Shown here: piece by piece, positions 26,959 to 36,799 of the stretch
Layout: each line of letters starts with the position of its first letter
Numbering within the stretch: the first letter of the stretch is position 1
Origin: Sporolactobacillus nakayamae
GTDB lineage: Bacteria > Bacillota > Bacilli > Bacillales > Sporolactobacillaceae
DNA: 64,000 nucleotides
NCBI RefSeq assembly: GCF_900113325.1
Contig: NZ_FOOY01000009.1
Span: 1-64,000, forward strand
Direction: 5' to 3'
Position numbers and translations under genes: made by a program
The notes under the pieces: model-generated
Told to the model about the DNA's origin: nothing
Database searches by the model: none
Seen by the model: only the letters and a program-made list of their open reading frames with translations

Positions 26959-28653
26959 GTGACGGTTTTTGAAGATTATCAGTATGAGCGGCCGGATGTG
27001 ACGAAGTATGAAGAATCGTTTCACAAGGCTTTCGATGTGCTAAAGAATGCGGCAACTCTTGAAGAGGCGGAGCGTTCCATTGAAGAGATCAATCATTTGC
27101 GTAAACATTTGGATACGATGTTTCGCCTTGTTGAAATCAGGCACACCATCAATACAGAGGATCCTTTCTACAAAACGGAAAATGATTTTGCCGATGAAAC
27201 AATGCCTATATTTGAAGGGAAAACAACAGAGTTCTACCAACTTCTTCTAGCTTCACCGTTCCGTGCGGATCTGGAGAAGAAATGGGGCAGGCAGCTTTTC
27301 GCTCTTGCGGAAGCACAGCTCAAATCCTTTTCACCTGAAGTGATTCCGCTCATGCAACAGGAAAATAAATGGGCATCTAAATACACAAAATTGATTGCTG
27401 CCGCAAAAATTCCGTTTCAAGGAACGGAACGTACGCTCGCACAGTTAGCTCCATTCCAGCAATCTCCTGATCGCCATGTAAGAAAGGCGGCGCTTGAAGC
27501 TTATTTTGGCTACTTTGCCGCTCATGAACAAGAGTTCGATGAAATCTACGATCAGTTGGTTAAAATCAGAACAGAGATCGCAACCAAACTTGGTTTTGAT
27601 AACTATGCCGATCTCAGCTATTATCGAATGGCGCGCGTTGGCTACGATAAGGAAATGGTAAAGAGCTATCGCGAGCAGATTCGCAACTATGTGGTGCCGG
27701 CGGCTAATCGTCTTTACGAACGGCAGCGCAGGCGTATTGGTGTCGACGAACTGAAATTTTATGATGTGCCGTTCCAGTTTACGACTGGGAATGCAGCACC
27801 AAAAGGCGATCCGGAATGGATCATTGACAATGGAAAGAAAATGTATGCGGAACTGTCACCTGAGACCGGTGAATTTTTCCAATTTATGTTGGATCATCAT
27901 TTGATGGACCTGCTTGCGACAAAAGGCAAAGCCGGAGGCGGATATTGCGAATATATTTTTGATTATGAATCGCCATTTATCTTCTCGAACTTTAATGGTA
28001 CGGCAGACGATATTGATGTGCTGACGCATGAAGCAGGCCATGCGTTCCAAGTCTACTCGACACATAGTGATATACCTGAATATCGCTGGCCGACTTATGA
28101 AGGCGCTGAAATTCATTCGATGAGCATGGAATTCTTCACATGGCCATGGATGAACCTATTCTTTAAAGAAGATGCGGATAAACGCAGATTCTCACATTTA
28201 AGCGACGCGCTCCTGTTTCTGCCGTATGGTGTGAGTGTGGATGAGTTCCAGCATGTTGTTTACGAACATCCGGAAATGACACCGGCAGAGCGGAAACAGG
28301 CCTGGAAGGACATTGAGAAAAAATATTTGCCATATCGTGATTATGACGGTATTGACTTCCTTGAAATGGGTGGATTCTGGCAGCGTCAAGGACATATCTA
28401 CGAATCGCCGTTTTATTACATTGACTATACATTGGCTCAAGTATGCGCGTTTGAGTTCTGGAAAAAGTCGCAGGAAGACTATGATGGCGCGTGGAAAGAC
28501 TATTTGAAGCTGTGCAAACAAGGCGGAAGCAAGTCCTTTTTGGAGCTGGTTCAATCAGCGGGTCTGGAGTCGCCATTTAAAGAAGGCTGTGTTGCCGACA
28601 TAGTTGACGCGGTGACAAATTGGCTTGATCAGATTGACGACAGCAGTTACTAA
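26959..28653 (+). CDS. M3 family oligoendopeptidase (Pz-peptidase-like)
   Basis: A 564-residue cytosolic zinc metallopeptidase. The HEXXH motif HEAGH is at residues 357-361 (LTHEAGHAFQVYS), with a downstream Glu in the SMSMEFFTWPW segment as probable third ligand. The length equals that of the shorter M3B branch (Pz-peptidase A type) and differs from PepF at 17998. The start is GTG 26959 behind AAGGGGTG; the longer frame from 26839 adds sequence with no homology-like pattern. Monocistronic with a strong terminator. Confidence 0.93.
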   Translation: MTVFEDYQYERPDVTKYEESFHKAFDVLKNAATLEEAERSIEEINHLRKHLDTMFRLVEIRHTINTEDPFYKTENDFADETMPIFEGKTTEFYQLLLASPFRADLEKKWGRQLFALAEAQLKSFSPEVIPLMQQENKWASKYTKLIAAAKIPFQGTERTLAQLAPFQQSPDRHVRKAALEAYFGYFAAHEQEFDEIYDQLVKIRTEIATKLGFDNYADLSYYRMARVGYDKEMVKSYREQIRNYVVPAANRLYERQRRRIGVDELKFYDVPFQFTTGNAAPKGDPEWIIDNGKKMYAELSPETGEFFQFMLDHHLMDLLATKGKAGGGYCEYIFDYESPFIFSNFNGTADDIDVLTHEAGHAFQVYSTHSDIPEYRWPTYEGAEIHSMSMEFFTWPWMNLFFKEDADKRRFSHLSDALLFLPYGVSVDEFQHVVYEHPEMTPAERKQAWKDIEKKYLPYRDYDGIDFLEMGGFWQRQGHIYESPFYYIDYTLAQVCAFEFWKKSQEDYDGAWKDYLKLCKQGGSKSFLELVQSAGLESPFKEGCVADIVDAVTNWLDQIDDSSY

Positions 28654-28681
28654 TGGATCAAAAAAAAATAAGTGTTAATAA

Positions 28682-28730
28682 AACAAACCCTATAGTGGAC
28701 GATCCTTGTCCGATACAGGGTTTGTTATTT
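28682..28730. terminator. Convergent terminator
   Basis: Outer stem AACAAACCCT / AGGGTTTGTT with an inner GGAC...GTCC stem, followed by ATTTTTA. It lies between the M3 peptidase gene and the minus-strand operon. Confidence 0.8.
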
Positions 28731-28892
28731 TTATATATTTTGCAGGCCCCACATGACGATGGCGACAATCGGAACAAGTACCCAAACGTTTGAACCGATC
28801 AGGGGCCTGTGCTGTTCAGATTCCAATGCTTTAAGCTGCTTTTCAATAGCGTCTAATCTGGACTCAATTGCTTTTAACTTTTCATCATCCAT
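28731..28892 (-). CDS. Small coiled-coil/membrane-anchor protein (53 aa)
   Basis: Product MDDEKLKAIESRLDAIEKQL..., a short amphipathic helix with heptad-like Leu/Ile spacing (residues 4-29), then a C-terminal hydrophobic segment (NVWVLVPIVAIVMWGLQNI). ATG 28892 follows AAAGGCGGGTGTCATTA; the longer version starting at 28916 is less likely. It starts 16 bp after the transglycosylase stop, so it is the third gene of a minus-strand operon. Function unknown. Confidence 0.7.
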   Translation of the reverse strand: MDDEKLKAIESRLDAIEKQLKALESEQHRPLIGSNVWVLVPIVAIVMWGLQNI

Positions 28893-28908
28893 TAATGACA
28901 CCCGCCTT

Positions 28909-29613
28909 TCATACATACGTACTTTGGAGTTTATTCATGATTTTTTTTACATAGGCCTGAGTCTCAGCGAAAGGAGGGATGCCTCCATATTTTTCCACAT
29001 TGCCTGACCCCGCGTTATAGGCGGCCAGCGCAAGTGAATAATCGCCGTTATAGCGATTAAGCAGCTTGCTCAAGTATTTTGTTCCACCTTCGATATTTTG
29101 AGCGGGATCATAGGGGTTGGTAACACCCAAACCAGACGCCGTACCGGGCATCAGCTGCATCAAGCCCTGAGCACCTGCCGCACTGGTGGCGTTCGGATTG
29201 CCGCCGGATTCAGCATCAATCACCGATTGGATCAGATTCGCGTCAACCGAATATTTTTTACTCATCGCCTGAACGGTGCTGCCATAATCCGAAGCGGTAT
29301 CAAGAGAAGTCTGTTGCATGCTTAATGGTGAAAGCGATGAGGACAGCTTCTGCCAGAGCGAGTTGTTCGTATCCGAGCTCCCAAGCGAGGCTTGGCCAGA
29401 CATGTAAGCGGGAGTGTTGAGTGAATTGCTGTACTGATCCCCATCATCACCGTTTGAGTTGGCATTCATCATGAGCGCGAGTAATGTGCCGAATAAATTC
29501 GAAAAGTCGCTGTTTTGTTCGGGAAGAAGACTTGATTGATTCGAACTGCTTTGACTACCGGACATAGCGGACATTGATAAAAAATGGGCAACTGTGCTTG
29601 GATCGATAGACAT
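28909..29613 (-). CDS. cwlQ: Lytic transglycosylase, CwlQ/YjbJ-like
   Basis: A 234-residue peptidoglycan-cleaving enzyme. The C-terminal SLT domain (about residues 112-234) carries [10 protein letters not shown], with E135 the expected catalytic acid, then [10 protein letters not shown] and AYNAGSGNV. The N-terminal 110 residues are low-complexity, Ser/Asn/Gln-rich, with no signal peptide, as in B. subtilis YjbJ (CwlQ). ATG 29613 has AAAGGAGC upstream; an earlier start would run into yjbK. It lies 7 bp after yjbK. The export route is unclear. Confidence 0.9.
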   Translation of the reverse strand: MSIDPSTVAHFLSMSAMSGSQSSSNQSSLLPEQNSDFSNLFGTLLALMMNANSNGDDGDQYSNSLNTPAYMSGQASLGSSDTNNSLWQKLSSSLSPLSMQQTSLDTASDYGSTVQAMSKKYSVDANLIQSVIDAESGGNPNATSAAGAQGLMQLMPGTASGLGVTNPYDPAQNIEGGTKYLSKLLNRYNGDYSLALAAYNAGSGNVEKYGGIPPFAETQAYVKKIMNKLQSTYV

Positions 29614-29620
29614 CGCCAAA

Positions 29621-30205
29621 TCAGCTCCTTTTTTCTTGAATAGCTTGATAGAGACGAAGCATTTTACTTTTCGACGGTCTGCGCGGAATCGAATGCGCAT
29701 GAAGCAAAGCATTGAAAATATCCGCACCGGAACGTTGATCTGTCGCTTCATATTCTAATTCATAATCGTTATGATCTAAATAAATGCTGTGATCAAGAAA
29801 CAACTCTCCGGATTGATAGGGGAACTGGGCGCGCTTGGTGGCAAGTTCCCCTATGAGAACGAGCTGATCGGCATCAACACCCATTTTGGTAATTGATTGT
29901 TCGATTTCACCGGGAGGAACAATACCAAGCCGAATCATCGACTGACTTTCCTCATCATCGAGCTGCTGATGCGTTTCAAGAATGACGCCGTTACGCGGCT
30001 GTTTCAATGTAAAGTCATGCTGATTTCCGGCATCACGGATGCGCAAGACTGTTTTCCTATTTTTCAATGCGGAGGTGGGGGTGTCAAAGTAGTAATTCAC
30101 TTGTTTGAAAAACGAGGAAGTCTTCTGGCCGAATTCTGTGCAAAGTGTGGTAAATTCTTCAGCCGTCAGCATGTTCTTATATTCAATTTCTAATTCCTGA
30201 GTCAT
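29621..30205 (-). CDS. yjbK: CYTH domain protein YjbK
   Basis: A 194-residue triphosphate-tunnel-type protein. The signature ELEIEYK (E6, E8, K10) opens the fold, followed by [22 protein letters not shown]-type strands and TLKQP. Such proteins bind or hydrolyse triphosphate or nucleotide substrates; the substrate here is unknown. The ATG at 30205 is favoured over 30214 by spacing from GGGCGGGG. First gene of yjbK-cwlQ-small gene, divergent from relQ, as in the B. subtilis cluster. Confidence 0.92.
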   Translation of the reverse strand: MTQELEIEYKNMLTAEEFTTLCTEFGQKTSSFFKQVNYYFDTPTSALKNRKTVLRIRDAGNQHDFTLKQPRNGVILETHQQLDDEESQSMIRLGIVPPGEIEQSITKMGVDADQLVLIGELATKRAQFPYQSGELFLDHSIYLDHNDYELEYEATDQRSGADIFNALLHAHSIPRRPSKSKMLRLYQAIQEKRS

Positions 30206-30374
30206 TCGTCGCATGCCCCGCCCTCATCTATGGTACTAATTAGAAACTCGTAACTTCTTCTAAATTATGACATAATGGGGGTGAAGAAACAACAGACATA
30301 CTGTAAATTTTCGAGTGAAAGAGCAGCACTTGATGACACGTTGTTCTTGTCTTGGATCAGATGGAGTGATTGGA

Positions 30375-30995
30375 ATGGAGTGGGATATATTCCTTGCGCC
30401 TTACAAGCAGGCGGTGGACGAACTAAAGGTTAAATTGCGCGGTTATCGTGACCTGTACGAGGTAACCTCAGAAAACTCACCGATTGAATTTGTTACAGGC
30501 AGAGTGAAACCAATACCAAGTATTATAGAGAAAGCGCGGCGGAAAGGTATGCCGCTGACGCAGTTGAATACGCAGATGCAGGATCTTGCAGGCATTCGCG
30601 TTATGTGCCAATTTGTCGATGATATTCGCAGAGTAGTTGAACTGATTCGAAGCCGTACCGACTTAGTTGTTGTCGAAGAACGCGATTACATAAGTGAGAA
30701 GAAGAAGAGCGGCTATCGATCCTATCACGTTGTGGTTCAGTATCCGGTGCAGGCAGTAAGCGGAGAGAAAAAGCTATTGGTTGAAATTCAAGTGCGTACC
30801 TTAGCAATGAACTTCTGGGCAACGATTGAGCATTCGTTAAATTATAAATATAATGGGAAAATACCGGCCGATGTGAAAACGAGACTGCTAAGTGCGGCTG
30901 AGGCGGCTTTTCGACTTGATGAAGAAATGTCACAGATCAGAGATGAAATTCAAGTCGCGCAGTTGCGGTTTCTCCAGAAAAACGCCGATGATTAA
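30375..30995 (+). CDS. relQ: Small alarmone synthetase RelQ (YjbM, SasB)
   Basis: A 206-residue (p)ppGpp synthetase without hydrolase or regulatory domains. The RelA/SpoT synthetase features are visible: GRVKPIPSIIEKARRKG, DLAGIRVMC, KKSGYRSYHVVV and VEIQVRTLAMNFWATIEH. ATG 30375 has GGAGTGATTGG just upstream; the longer frame from 30315 has none. First gene of a relQ-nadK-rluD operon, as in B. subtilis (yjbM-ppnK-yjbO), with 37 bp to nadK. It may couple nutrient stress to NADP supply. Confidence 0.95.
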   Translation: MEWDIFLAPYKQAVDELKVKLRGYRDLYEVTSENSPIEFVTGRVKPIPSIIEKARRKGMPLTQLNTQMQDLAGIRVMCQFVDDIRRVVELIRSRTDLVVVEERDYISEKKKSGYRSYHVVVQYPVQAVSGEKKLLVEIQVRTLAMNFWATIEHSLNYKYNGKIPADVKTRLLSAAEAAFRLDEEMSQIRDEIQVAQLRFLQKNADD

Positions 30996-31032
30996 CTCGC
31001 CCGTTGAACAAATAGGAAGGAGTTCGTGAGGA

Positions 31033-31872
31033 ATGGGTCAAGAAACACTGAATATGACAAATGTTCCTGCCGGCAGGTTAAAAAGATTTGCGATTGAAAA
31101 TAGAGGGGACTCGTTTTCAGACGCTTTACGGAGCCGTATTTTCGAGCAGCTGAGCGTACATAAATTTGTCTATGATGATCTTCAGCCGGATCTGGTCATA
31201 TCGGTTGGTGGTGACGGAACCTTGCTTCAGGCTTTTCACCGATACGCCAACCGTCTGAATGAGACTGCGTTTGTCGGTGTACATACCGGACACTTAGGCT
31301 TCTATGCAGACTGGACTGCCGAGGAGGTCGATGGTCTCGTACAATCCATCATTGGGAAGGGCTTTAATATCGTTGAGTATCCATTGTTGCATGTTTCCGT
31401 CGAGTATATAAATGAGAGAACGCCCGAAAGTTTTTTGGCGTTAAACGAGTGTACCGTGCGAAGCGATGAGGGGCTGCTCGTCGCTGATGTTTTAATTAAA
31501 GGCGAGAAATTCGAGAGCTTTAGGGGTGATGGTCTCTGCTTTTCAACACCGACAGGCTCCACGGCTTATAATAAGGGATTGTCTGGGGCGATTATTCATC
31601 CATCGTTGTTGTCCATTCAGCTGACAGAAATTGCATCGATAAATAATCGGGTCTATCGAACGGTCGGTTCGCCGCTAATTCTTCCTCAACATCATCGCTG
31701 CCAAGTACTGCCGGTTATTGATCGATCTTTTACGCTTTCTCTGGATCACTTGTCGCGTATTCACGACCAAGTGAAACAGATTGAATTTGGTGTAGCGGAT
31801 GAAAAGATCCGCTTTGCGCGTTTTCGCCCATTTCCGTTTTGGCGACGCGTGCGGGATTCATTTATTGGCTGA
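31033..31872 (+). CDS. nadK: NAD kinase
   Basis: A 279-residue enzyme phosphorylating NAD to NADP. The diagnostic GGDGT is at residues 59-63, with ALNECTVRS and [17 protein letters not shown] downstream. The C-terminus [17 protein letters not shown] is very like Bacillus NadK. About 16 residues precede the conserved start ([10 protein letters not shown]); ATG 31033 is kept because AAGGAG lies 10 bp ahead. It lies between relQ and the pseudouridine synthase. Confidence 0.96.
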   Translation: MGQETLNMTNVPAGRLKRFAIENRGDSFSDALRSRIFEQLSVHKFVYDDLQPDLVISVGGDGTLLQAFHRYANRLNETAFVGVHTGHLGFYADWTAEEVDGLVQSIIGKGFNIVEYPLLHVSVEYINERTPESFLALNECTVRSDEGLLVADVLIKGEKFESFRGDGLCFSTPTGSTAYNKGLSGAIIHPSLLSIQLTEIASINNRVYRTVGSPLILPQHHRCQVLPVIDRSFTLSLDHLSRIHDQVKQIEFGVADEKIRFARFRPFPFWRRVRDSFIG

Positions 31873-31922
31873 TTTTTATAGAAAAAAAGGACGTGAACAA
31901 GGAACGAGCTCGTTCCGATCAA

Positions 31923-32846
31923 ATGGAAAAACAATGCTATACGATAGAGAAGACGATGAGCGCCGCGGAACAGGGCATGATTATGAGAGACTATTTAAAG
32001 AAGGAAATCAGAGTGTCGCGGAGGGCGTTATCCGCGATTAAATATAAAGGCGGAAAGCTGCTCGTGGATGGTCAGGAACGTTCCGTGCGTTACGTACTTC
32101 AAGAAGGCGAAGTGCTGACGATTATTTTCCCCGCGGAGACGCCAAGCGATTTTCTTTCGGATGAAGCCATGCCGCTTGATATCGTCTACGAGGATGAGGT
32201 TGTTCTGATTGTTAATAAGCCGTCAGGGATACCGGTCATTCCTTCCCATCAATATCCGTCGGGTACACTAGCGAATGGCTTGCTTCGTTACTTCAAAGAA
32301 CAGAATCTCGCGTCAACCGTCCATATCATTAATCGATTGGATCGGAACACATCGGGGCTGATGCTGGTGGCCAAACATCGGTTCAGTCATGAGCGCTTTT
32401 TCAAAATGCAGAAAAAGAAAGAAGTCCACCGCAGATACTTGGCATGTGTGGAAGGACGTATTGAGCAAGGTAGCGGCATCATTGACGCTCCGATTGGGCG
32501 CAGGGATGGCAGTGCGATCGAGAGACAAGTCGATTGGCAGAATGGGAGAAGGTCAATAACCCATTATAAAGTGCTACGCAGGTCAAAAGATTGGACACTT
32601 GTTGCTGTGAGGCTGCAAACAGGGAGAACGCATCAGATACGCGTTCATTTTGCGTCAATCGGGCATCCGCTGCTCGGCGATGATCTTTATGGTGGGAAAA
32701 TGAATCTCATTGATCGTCAGGCGCTGCACAGCTTCGAGGTATCCTTTACTCATCCTTTTACAGGAGCGTCGATACATCTGCATAAGCAATGTCCGGACGA
32801 TATGCTGCGGCTGATTTCGGAACCGATCAATCTGGAAACGATCTGA
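31923..32846 (+). CDS. RluA/RluD family pseudouridine synthase (YjbO)
   Basis: A 307-residue RNA-modifying enzyme. A partial S4-like RNA-binding region (VSRRALSAIKYKGGKLLVDG) is followed by the catalytic motif INRLDRNTSGLMLVAKH, with D140 the expected nucleophile, and RTHQIRVHF. The target RNA cannot be told from sequence. The start is uncertain: ATG 31923 gives the family-like length, but its ribosome binding site is weak (AAGGAACGAG, 14 bp away), so coupling to nadK is likely. The 3' end overlaps prpE by 20 bp in convergent orientation. Confidence 0.92.
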   Translation: MEKQCYTIEKTMSAAEQGMIMRDYLKKEIRVSRRALSAIKYKGGKLLVDGQERSVRYVLQEGEVLTIIFPAETPSDFLSDEAMPLDIVYEDEVVLIVNKPSGIPVIPSHQYPSGTLANGLLRYFKEQNLASTVHIINRLDRNTSGLMLVAKHRFSHERFFKMQKKKEVHRRYLACVEGRIEQGSGIIDAPIGRRDGSAIERQVDWQNGRRSITHYKVLRRSKDWTLVAVRLQTGRTHQIRVHFASIGHPLLGDDLYGGKMNLIDRQALHSFEVSFTHPFTGASIHLHKQCPDDMLRLISEPINLETI

Positions 32847-33567
32847 AGCGTTCCGCAAACTTAGGCATGGAAGAAGCAACTGAAACAGTCTCCATTTCCG
32901 GATAACGGAGCGCGCTCAGCATGCCGCCGAAAACGCACCCGGTATCCAAATTTAACGTGTGGTTTTTCCAACGCGGCTTGGTCACCGGGGTGTGGCCGTA
33001 TACAATCAATGGATTACCATGGTAGAACTGTGCCCAGTCTCGGCGTTCAGGCAGTCCGTTCGCATCTTTTTTTCCGGTAATGTCACCATACAGTGCGAAC
33101 GTTTTGATTCTGCGCGTGATCGGTTTATCTAAATCTTCTTCTTGAATGCCTGCGTGACATACTGCCACTTGATGCTGGTCAAGGTAGAGGACCAGCGGCG
33201 CTTTCTTATAGAGCGAGACAAACCGCTCCGAGATGCGCACGCGTTGATTGCTGTTCAATTGATCCAGTTCTTGAACAGTGGTCTCAAGCCCATGCGACAC
33301 CTGTACATGGTGGCCGATGAGGAAACGGTATAGCTTATTACAGTGATTGCCGGGAACGTATAGGGCCAAATCGCGTTCGACAAGATCGGTTACGATTCGA
33401 ATCATATCTACAGAGGAAGGTCCACGGTCCGTGATATCGCCAACGAAAACGAGTTTCCGGTGCTTCGGGTGGATGGGCAGATCGTGATGCCATCGGTACC
33501 CCAGTTTTTCTGTAAGTTGAACAAATTCGTGGCGACATCCATGGACATCTCCGATTACATCATACAT
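32827..33567 (-). CDS. prpE: Bis(5'-nucleosyl)-tetraphosphatase PrpE
   Basis: A 246-residue metallophosphoesterase hydrolysing diadenosine tetraphosphate-type dinucleotides; B. subtilis PrpE also affects spore germination. PPP-type motifs are GDVHG (6-10), GDITDRG and GNHCNK, with a distal GHTPV. Convergent with the pseudouridine synthase, with overlapping ends and no room for an intergenic terminator. B. subtilis yjbP occupies the same place. Confidence 0.94.
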   Translation of the reverse strand: MYDVIGDVHGCRHEFVQLTEKLGYRWHHDLPIHPKHRKLVFVGDITDRGPSSVDMIRIVTDLVERDLALYVPGNHCNKLYRFLIGHHVQVSHGLETTVQELDQLNSNQRVRISERFVSLYKKAPLVLYLDQHQVAVCHAGIQEEDLDKPITRRIKTFALYGDITGKKDANGLPERRDWAQFYHGNPLIVYGHTPVTKPRWKNHTLNLDTGCVFGGMLSALRYPEMETVSVASSMPKFAERFRSFPD

Positions 33568-33796
33568 TCAGCCCATCCTCCAATTTTACTTAGTACCTAT
33601 ATAGTTCCCAAATTAAAAGATCTTAGTGTATCGTTTGATTCTAAGTACCTTAAGAAGGAATATGTTAGAAAAACTGGGTAAGCCCGGTCCTTTCATACGA
33701 AAGTTCCTTTGCTCCAAATACCGTTTTGAATCATCAACCTTGTCTTGAACAGACATTTCTAGTTCACACTGGTAGGAAAGTATAAGAAAACATTTA
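33568..33796. other. Gene-free stretch between prpE and repeat B2
   Basis: Contains the prpE upstream region on the minus strand. I see no gene or convincing hairpin. With the repeats that follow, the whole gap to 34425 is about 860 bp without a gene. Confidence 0.5.
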
Positions 33797-33986
33797 AAGG
33801 AAACGAGTGTAAGCGGTCCGAAAATTAGGGACCTTTCGCTAACTACGTGTACGTCCTGTACACAACGCGAAAGCCATCGCATCCTGCGAAAGTGCGTCCT
33901 GCGGCTCACCGGACACTAGGCCGTCCATGGCCGTCGCAACTAAGTCTTCACCTTCGCCAGAGGCTTGGCGAAGCCAAGTTTTCTAA
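33797..33986 (-). repeat. Dispersed intergenic repeat B, copy 2
   Basis: Inverse orientation to copy 1: begins AAGGAAACGAGTGTAAGCGG and ends CTTGGCGAAGCCAAGTTTTCTAA. The right end has nested stems, CTTCGCC...GGCGAAG and CTTGGC-GAA-GCCAAG. Confidence 0.88.
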
Positions 33987-34020
33987 CACTGATAAAAAAG
34001 TATAAAAAAATTAAAGATTC

Positions 34021-34089
34021 AAGGAAACGAGTGTAAGCGCAACTAAGTCTTCGCCTTCGCCAGAGGCTTGGCGAAGCCAAGTTTTCTAA
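34021..34089 (-). repeat. Repeat B, internally deleted copy
   Basis: Carries both ends of repeat B (AAGGAAACGAGTGTAAGCG and the GCCTTCGCCAGAGGCTTGGC end) but lacks the central 120 bp or so. It lies 34 bp from copy 2 in the same orientation. Confidence 0.85.
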
Positions 34090-34102
34090 TAAATCATTCT
34101 GG

Positions 34103-34422
34103 TCCTTAATTAAGTAACGCGGCCGGAATGAAATAAGCGGAGATTTTCCGGTTATTTGCATCATGGCGCTTGGCTCACGGGTAAATAAGGGTAATTTTTC
34201 CGCTTATGCACTTCAAAAAACATCATTTACACGTTTTTCGATTCGATAAGCGGAATTTCTCCGTCTATTTAAGCGATTTTTTCATTCATTTTCTAATTAA
34301 GCGGAATTTTTCCGTTTATTTCTCAGATTGAGCGCTTACCTGATCGCCCAGCCCAAACAAACGAATCTTATGACCTTATCGTCGTACCGGCAAGGCAAAA
34401 CGCTATCTTTCTTTACTTGTAA
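34103..34422 (-). repeat. Dispersed intergenic repeat A, copy 2
   Basis: Inverse copy of 93-395. Shared blocks include CCGGTTATTTGCATCATGGCGCTTG, GTAAATAAGGGTAATTTTTCCGC, CGATTCGATAAGCGGAATTTC and CGAATCTTATGACCTTATCG on the plus strand, each with a few differences. The match reaches further, to CAAGGCAAAACG, than copy 3 does. Confidence 0.88.
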
Positions 34423-34425
34423 TAA

Positions 34426-34452
34426 AAAAACGGCCGATATCGACCGTTTTTA
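34426..34452 (-). terminator. Terminator of the RodA/FtsW gene
   Basis: Stem AAAACGG / CCGTTTT around a CGATATCG core. On the minus strand it is followed by T7, about 50 bp beyond the stop codon. Confidence 0.75.
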
Positions 34453-34497
34453 GAGGAATCTAGTGTACATTCGAGCTACGCCAAGTGGCAGGGCTAT

Positions 34498-35664
34498 TTA
34501 AGAAAACATAAACTTCTGCGTTTGGATCCGGACACTTTGTACGAGGCCGACACAAATCATGCTTGAAAGAAGCGAGCTGCCGCCATAGCTGAGAAAAGGC
34601 AGCGTGATCCCGGTTACCGGCATCACTTGAATTGTCATGCCGATATTTTCGAATACCTGAAACATAATCATGCCGATGATTCCGGTGCAAATATAACTTC
34701 CAAAGGGGTCATGTGTTTCGGTTGCAGCCTTGACGACGCGTGATATAAACAGGAAGAACAGCAAGATGACGGTTACTGCCCCCACGAACCCAAAGCTGCC
34801 GCCGATGACGGCGAAAATAAAGTCGTTATAGGATTCGGGCAGGGTAATTGATGAGTTAAATTGATGATTAAAGAACTCGCCTGACCCAATTGATTTAAGC
34901 GCTTGGAGCAACTGATAGCCCTCTTCCGATGAATAGCGCTGCGGATCCTGCCAAGCTAAGAAACGTTCCTTTTGATGTGACTTTAGGAAAATGTTAATGA
35001 TGTTGGGAAAATGAAACCAACTGATCGCGAAGAAAGCAAGACCGATGACTATGGTTGTTAAAATACTGACAATCAGTTTCCAATTGATCCCGCTGACCAA
35101 GGTCATGGAAATAATGATACTGAACATCACGAGTGCGGTACCAAGATCCGGTTGCGCGAAGACCAGTATGAAGGGCGGAAACGAAACGAGCGCAATTTTT
35201 CCAAGCAGCAGCATGTCCTCTCTTAAACCGCGAATCGAATACTCTTCATTGTGTTTATCAATGGTTGTCGCAATCGAGACGATCATAAATAACTTCATGA
35301 ACTCCGATGGCTGCAACTGACTATTGCCGGGAAGGGCATACCAGCTCATGGCTCCATGTGAATCATCCACTAAAGGAACGGGCAAACCAAGCTGAGCAAA
35401 GGTTAACCCAAGCAGCAGGAACATGCCGACGCCGTAAAAGATCCAGTGCATTCGTTTCAGACGATCATAGTCAAAGAACATGGTGCCTAAAGTGACTATA
35501 ATGCTAATGACATACCAGATTATTTGGCGATGGGCAATTCCTATTGCGGGAGCTCCGGACTTAAGCGGAGCCATTGAGATCGTTAAATAACTGATGCAGG
35601 CAAATAAGAAGACAATAAAAAACAGTGTATAGTCAATTTTTGCTAGAGAATCCCTATTAAACAT
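34498..35664 (-). CDS. rodA: FtsW/RodA/SpoVE family protein (RodA-like)
   Basis: A 388-residue SEDS-family polytopic membrane protein with about ten helices; these are peptidoglycan glycosyltransferases acting with a class B PBP. Family landmarks are LQPSEFMKL (about residue 115-123), FAQPDLGTALVM and the terminal GITLPFLSYGGSSLLSSM. The length and the QPSEF/YDRLKR pattern favour the elongation enzyme RodA over FtsW or SpoVE, but a sporulation paralogue is possible. Monocistronic between repeats and fabI. Confidence 0.85.
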   Translation of the reverse strand: MFNRDSLAKIDYTLFFIVFLFACISYLTISMAPLKSGAPAIGIAHRQIIWYVISIIVTLGTMFFDYDRLKRMHWIFYGVGMFLLLGLTFAQLGLPVPLVDDSHGAMSWYALPGNSQLQPSEFMKLFMIVSIATTIDKHNEEYSIRGLREDMLLLGKIALVSFPPFILVFAQPDLGTALVMFSIIISMTLVSGINWKLIVSILTTIVIGLAFFAISWFHFPNIINIFLKSHQKERFLAWQDPQRYSSEEGYQLLQALKSIGSGEFFNHQFNSSITLPESYNDFIFAVIGGSFGFVGAVTVILLFFLFISRVVKAATETHDPFGSYICTGIIGMIMFQVFENIGMTIQVMPVTGITLPFLSYGGSSLLSSMICVGLVQSVRIQTQKFMFS

Positions 35665-35960
35665 GAATTTGTCCTTCTTTTCTTCATGAAAATTGCGGCT
35701 GTAATGCCGATAATAACACGATGTTCACACTTTAATCATGATAGCGTAAAGAACTAAAAAAAGAAACAGAAAGAATACAATTGCAGTCAGAAAGAAAAAG
35801 GCATCTGGTTAAATAAACAGTCAAAGTATTCGATGTCGCTTCCCTTTTTTTAGCGAATTCTAGAAATCAAATGGTGTTTGCCTGAGCAGAAAAGGACGTG
35901 CACGTTCTTTCATGATATAATAACCATTGGATTGACGTGATTTTTTTGGGAGGAATGGAC

Positions 35961-36737
35961 ATGGAACTAACACTTAAAGGGCGTACCTATGTGGTTATGG
36001 GTGTTGCCAATAGACGAAGCATTGCTTGGGGTATTGCGCAGGCGCTTGATCGCGCGGGCGCCCGGTTGATTTTTACGTACAATAATGAACGCTTTAAGGA
36101 ACCGGTGGAGAAGCTGGCGGCGACACTTGAGGGACAGGACAGCCTATTCTATGCATGTGATGTAACCGTTGATGAAGAAATTAAAGTGACCTTCGCAAAA
36201 ATCAAGGAAGATGTTGGCGTGATTCATGGTTTGGCACACTGCATTGCGTTTGCAAAGAAGGAAGAACTCGATGGAGATTACATGAATACGACACGCGACG
36301 GCTTCCTGCTTGCGCAGAACGTCAGCGCCTATTCGCTGACAGCGGTTCTTAAAGAAGCAAAGGGATTGATGACCGAAGGAGGAAGTGTTGTCACGATGAC
36401 TTATCTTGGCGGCGAACGCGTCGTCAGAAATTACAACGTGATGGGCGTTGCCAAAGCCAGCTTGGATGCGAGTGTAAAATATTTGGCGAGTGATCTTGGC
36501 AAAGACAATATCCGTGTGAACGGTATTTCCGCCGGACCAATCCGTACACTCTCTGCAAAAGGCATTTCCGACTTCAATAGCGTGCTGAAGGTTATTGAGG
36601 AAAAAGCGCCGCTCCGCCGCTCAATTAATCCTGAAGATGTCGGCAACACGGCACTCTTCTTGTTCAGCGATCTTTCTAAGAGTATTACCGGTGAAACGAT
36701 TCATGTAGACGCCGGTTTCAACATCATCAGTATCTGA
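35961..36737 (+). CDS. fabI: Enoyl-[acyl-carrier-protein] reductase FabI
   Basis: A 258-residue NADH/NADPH-dependent reductase of the last step of fatty acid elongation. VVMGVANRRSIAWGIA forms the nucleotide fold. The catalytic set is Y148, Y158 and K165 (TYLGGERVVRNYNVMGVAKA). ATG 35961 is chosen because GGGAGG lies 7 bp ahead and the length then equals B. subtilis FabI; ATG 35955 abuts the site. Monocistronic, strong terminator. Marks the end of the B. subtilis-like gene order. Confidence 0.97.
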   Translation: MELTLKGRTYVVMGVANRRSIAWGIAQALDRAGARLIFTYNNERFKEPVEKLAATLEGQDSLFYACDVTVDEEIKVTFAKIKEDVGVIHGLAHCIAFAKKEELDGDYMNTTRDGFLLAQNVSAYSLTAVLKEAKGLMTEGGSVVTMTYLGGERVVRNYNVMGVAKASLDASVKYLASDLGKDNIRVNGISAGPIRTLSAKGISDFNSVLKVIEEKAPLRRSINPEDVGNTALFLFSDLSKSITGETIHVDAGFNIISI

Positions 36738-36753
36738 ATAAGTACAATAAAGG

Positions 36754-36797
36754 AAAAAAGGTGCCCATTTCATAAATAAGAGATGGGCACCTTTTTT
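36754..36797 (+). terminator. Terminator of fabI
   Basis: Stem AAAAAAGGTGCCCAT / ATGGGCACCTTTTTT, perfect over 15 bp, loop of about 14 nt. Confidence 0.9.
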
Positions 36798-36799
36798 CT

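Noticed and set aside
33613-33909. 98-codon minus-strand ORF in the repeat cluster, and similar frames at 33940-34164
   Set aside because: They translate repeat B or A sequence; other copies do not keep the frames open in the same way.
33797-34422. CRISPR array or tandem repeats, because of the recurring similar blocks
   Set aside because: Blocks are of unequal length, mixed families and orientations, with no regular short repeat/spacer structure and no cas genes.
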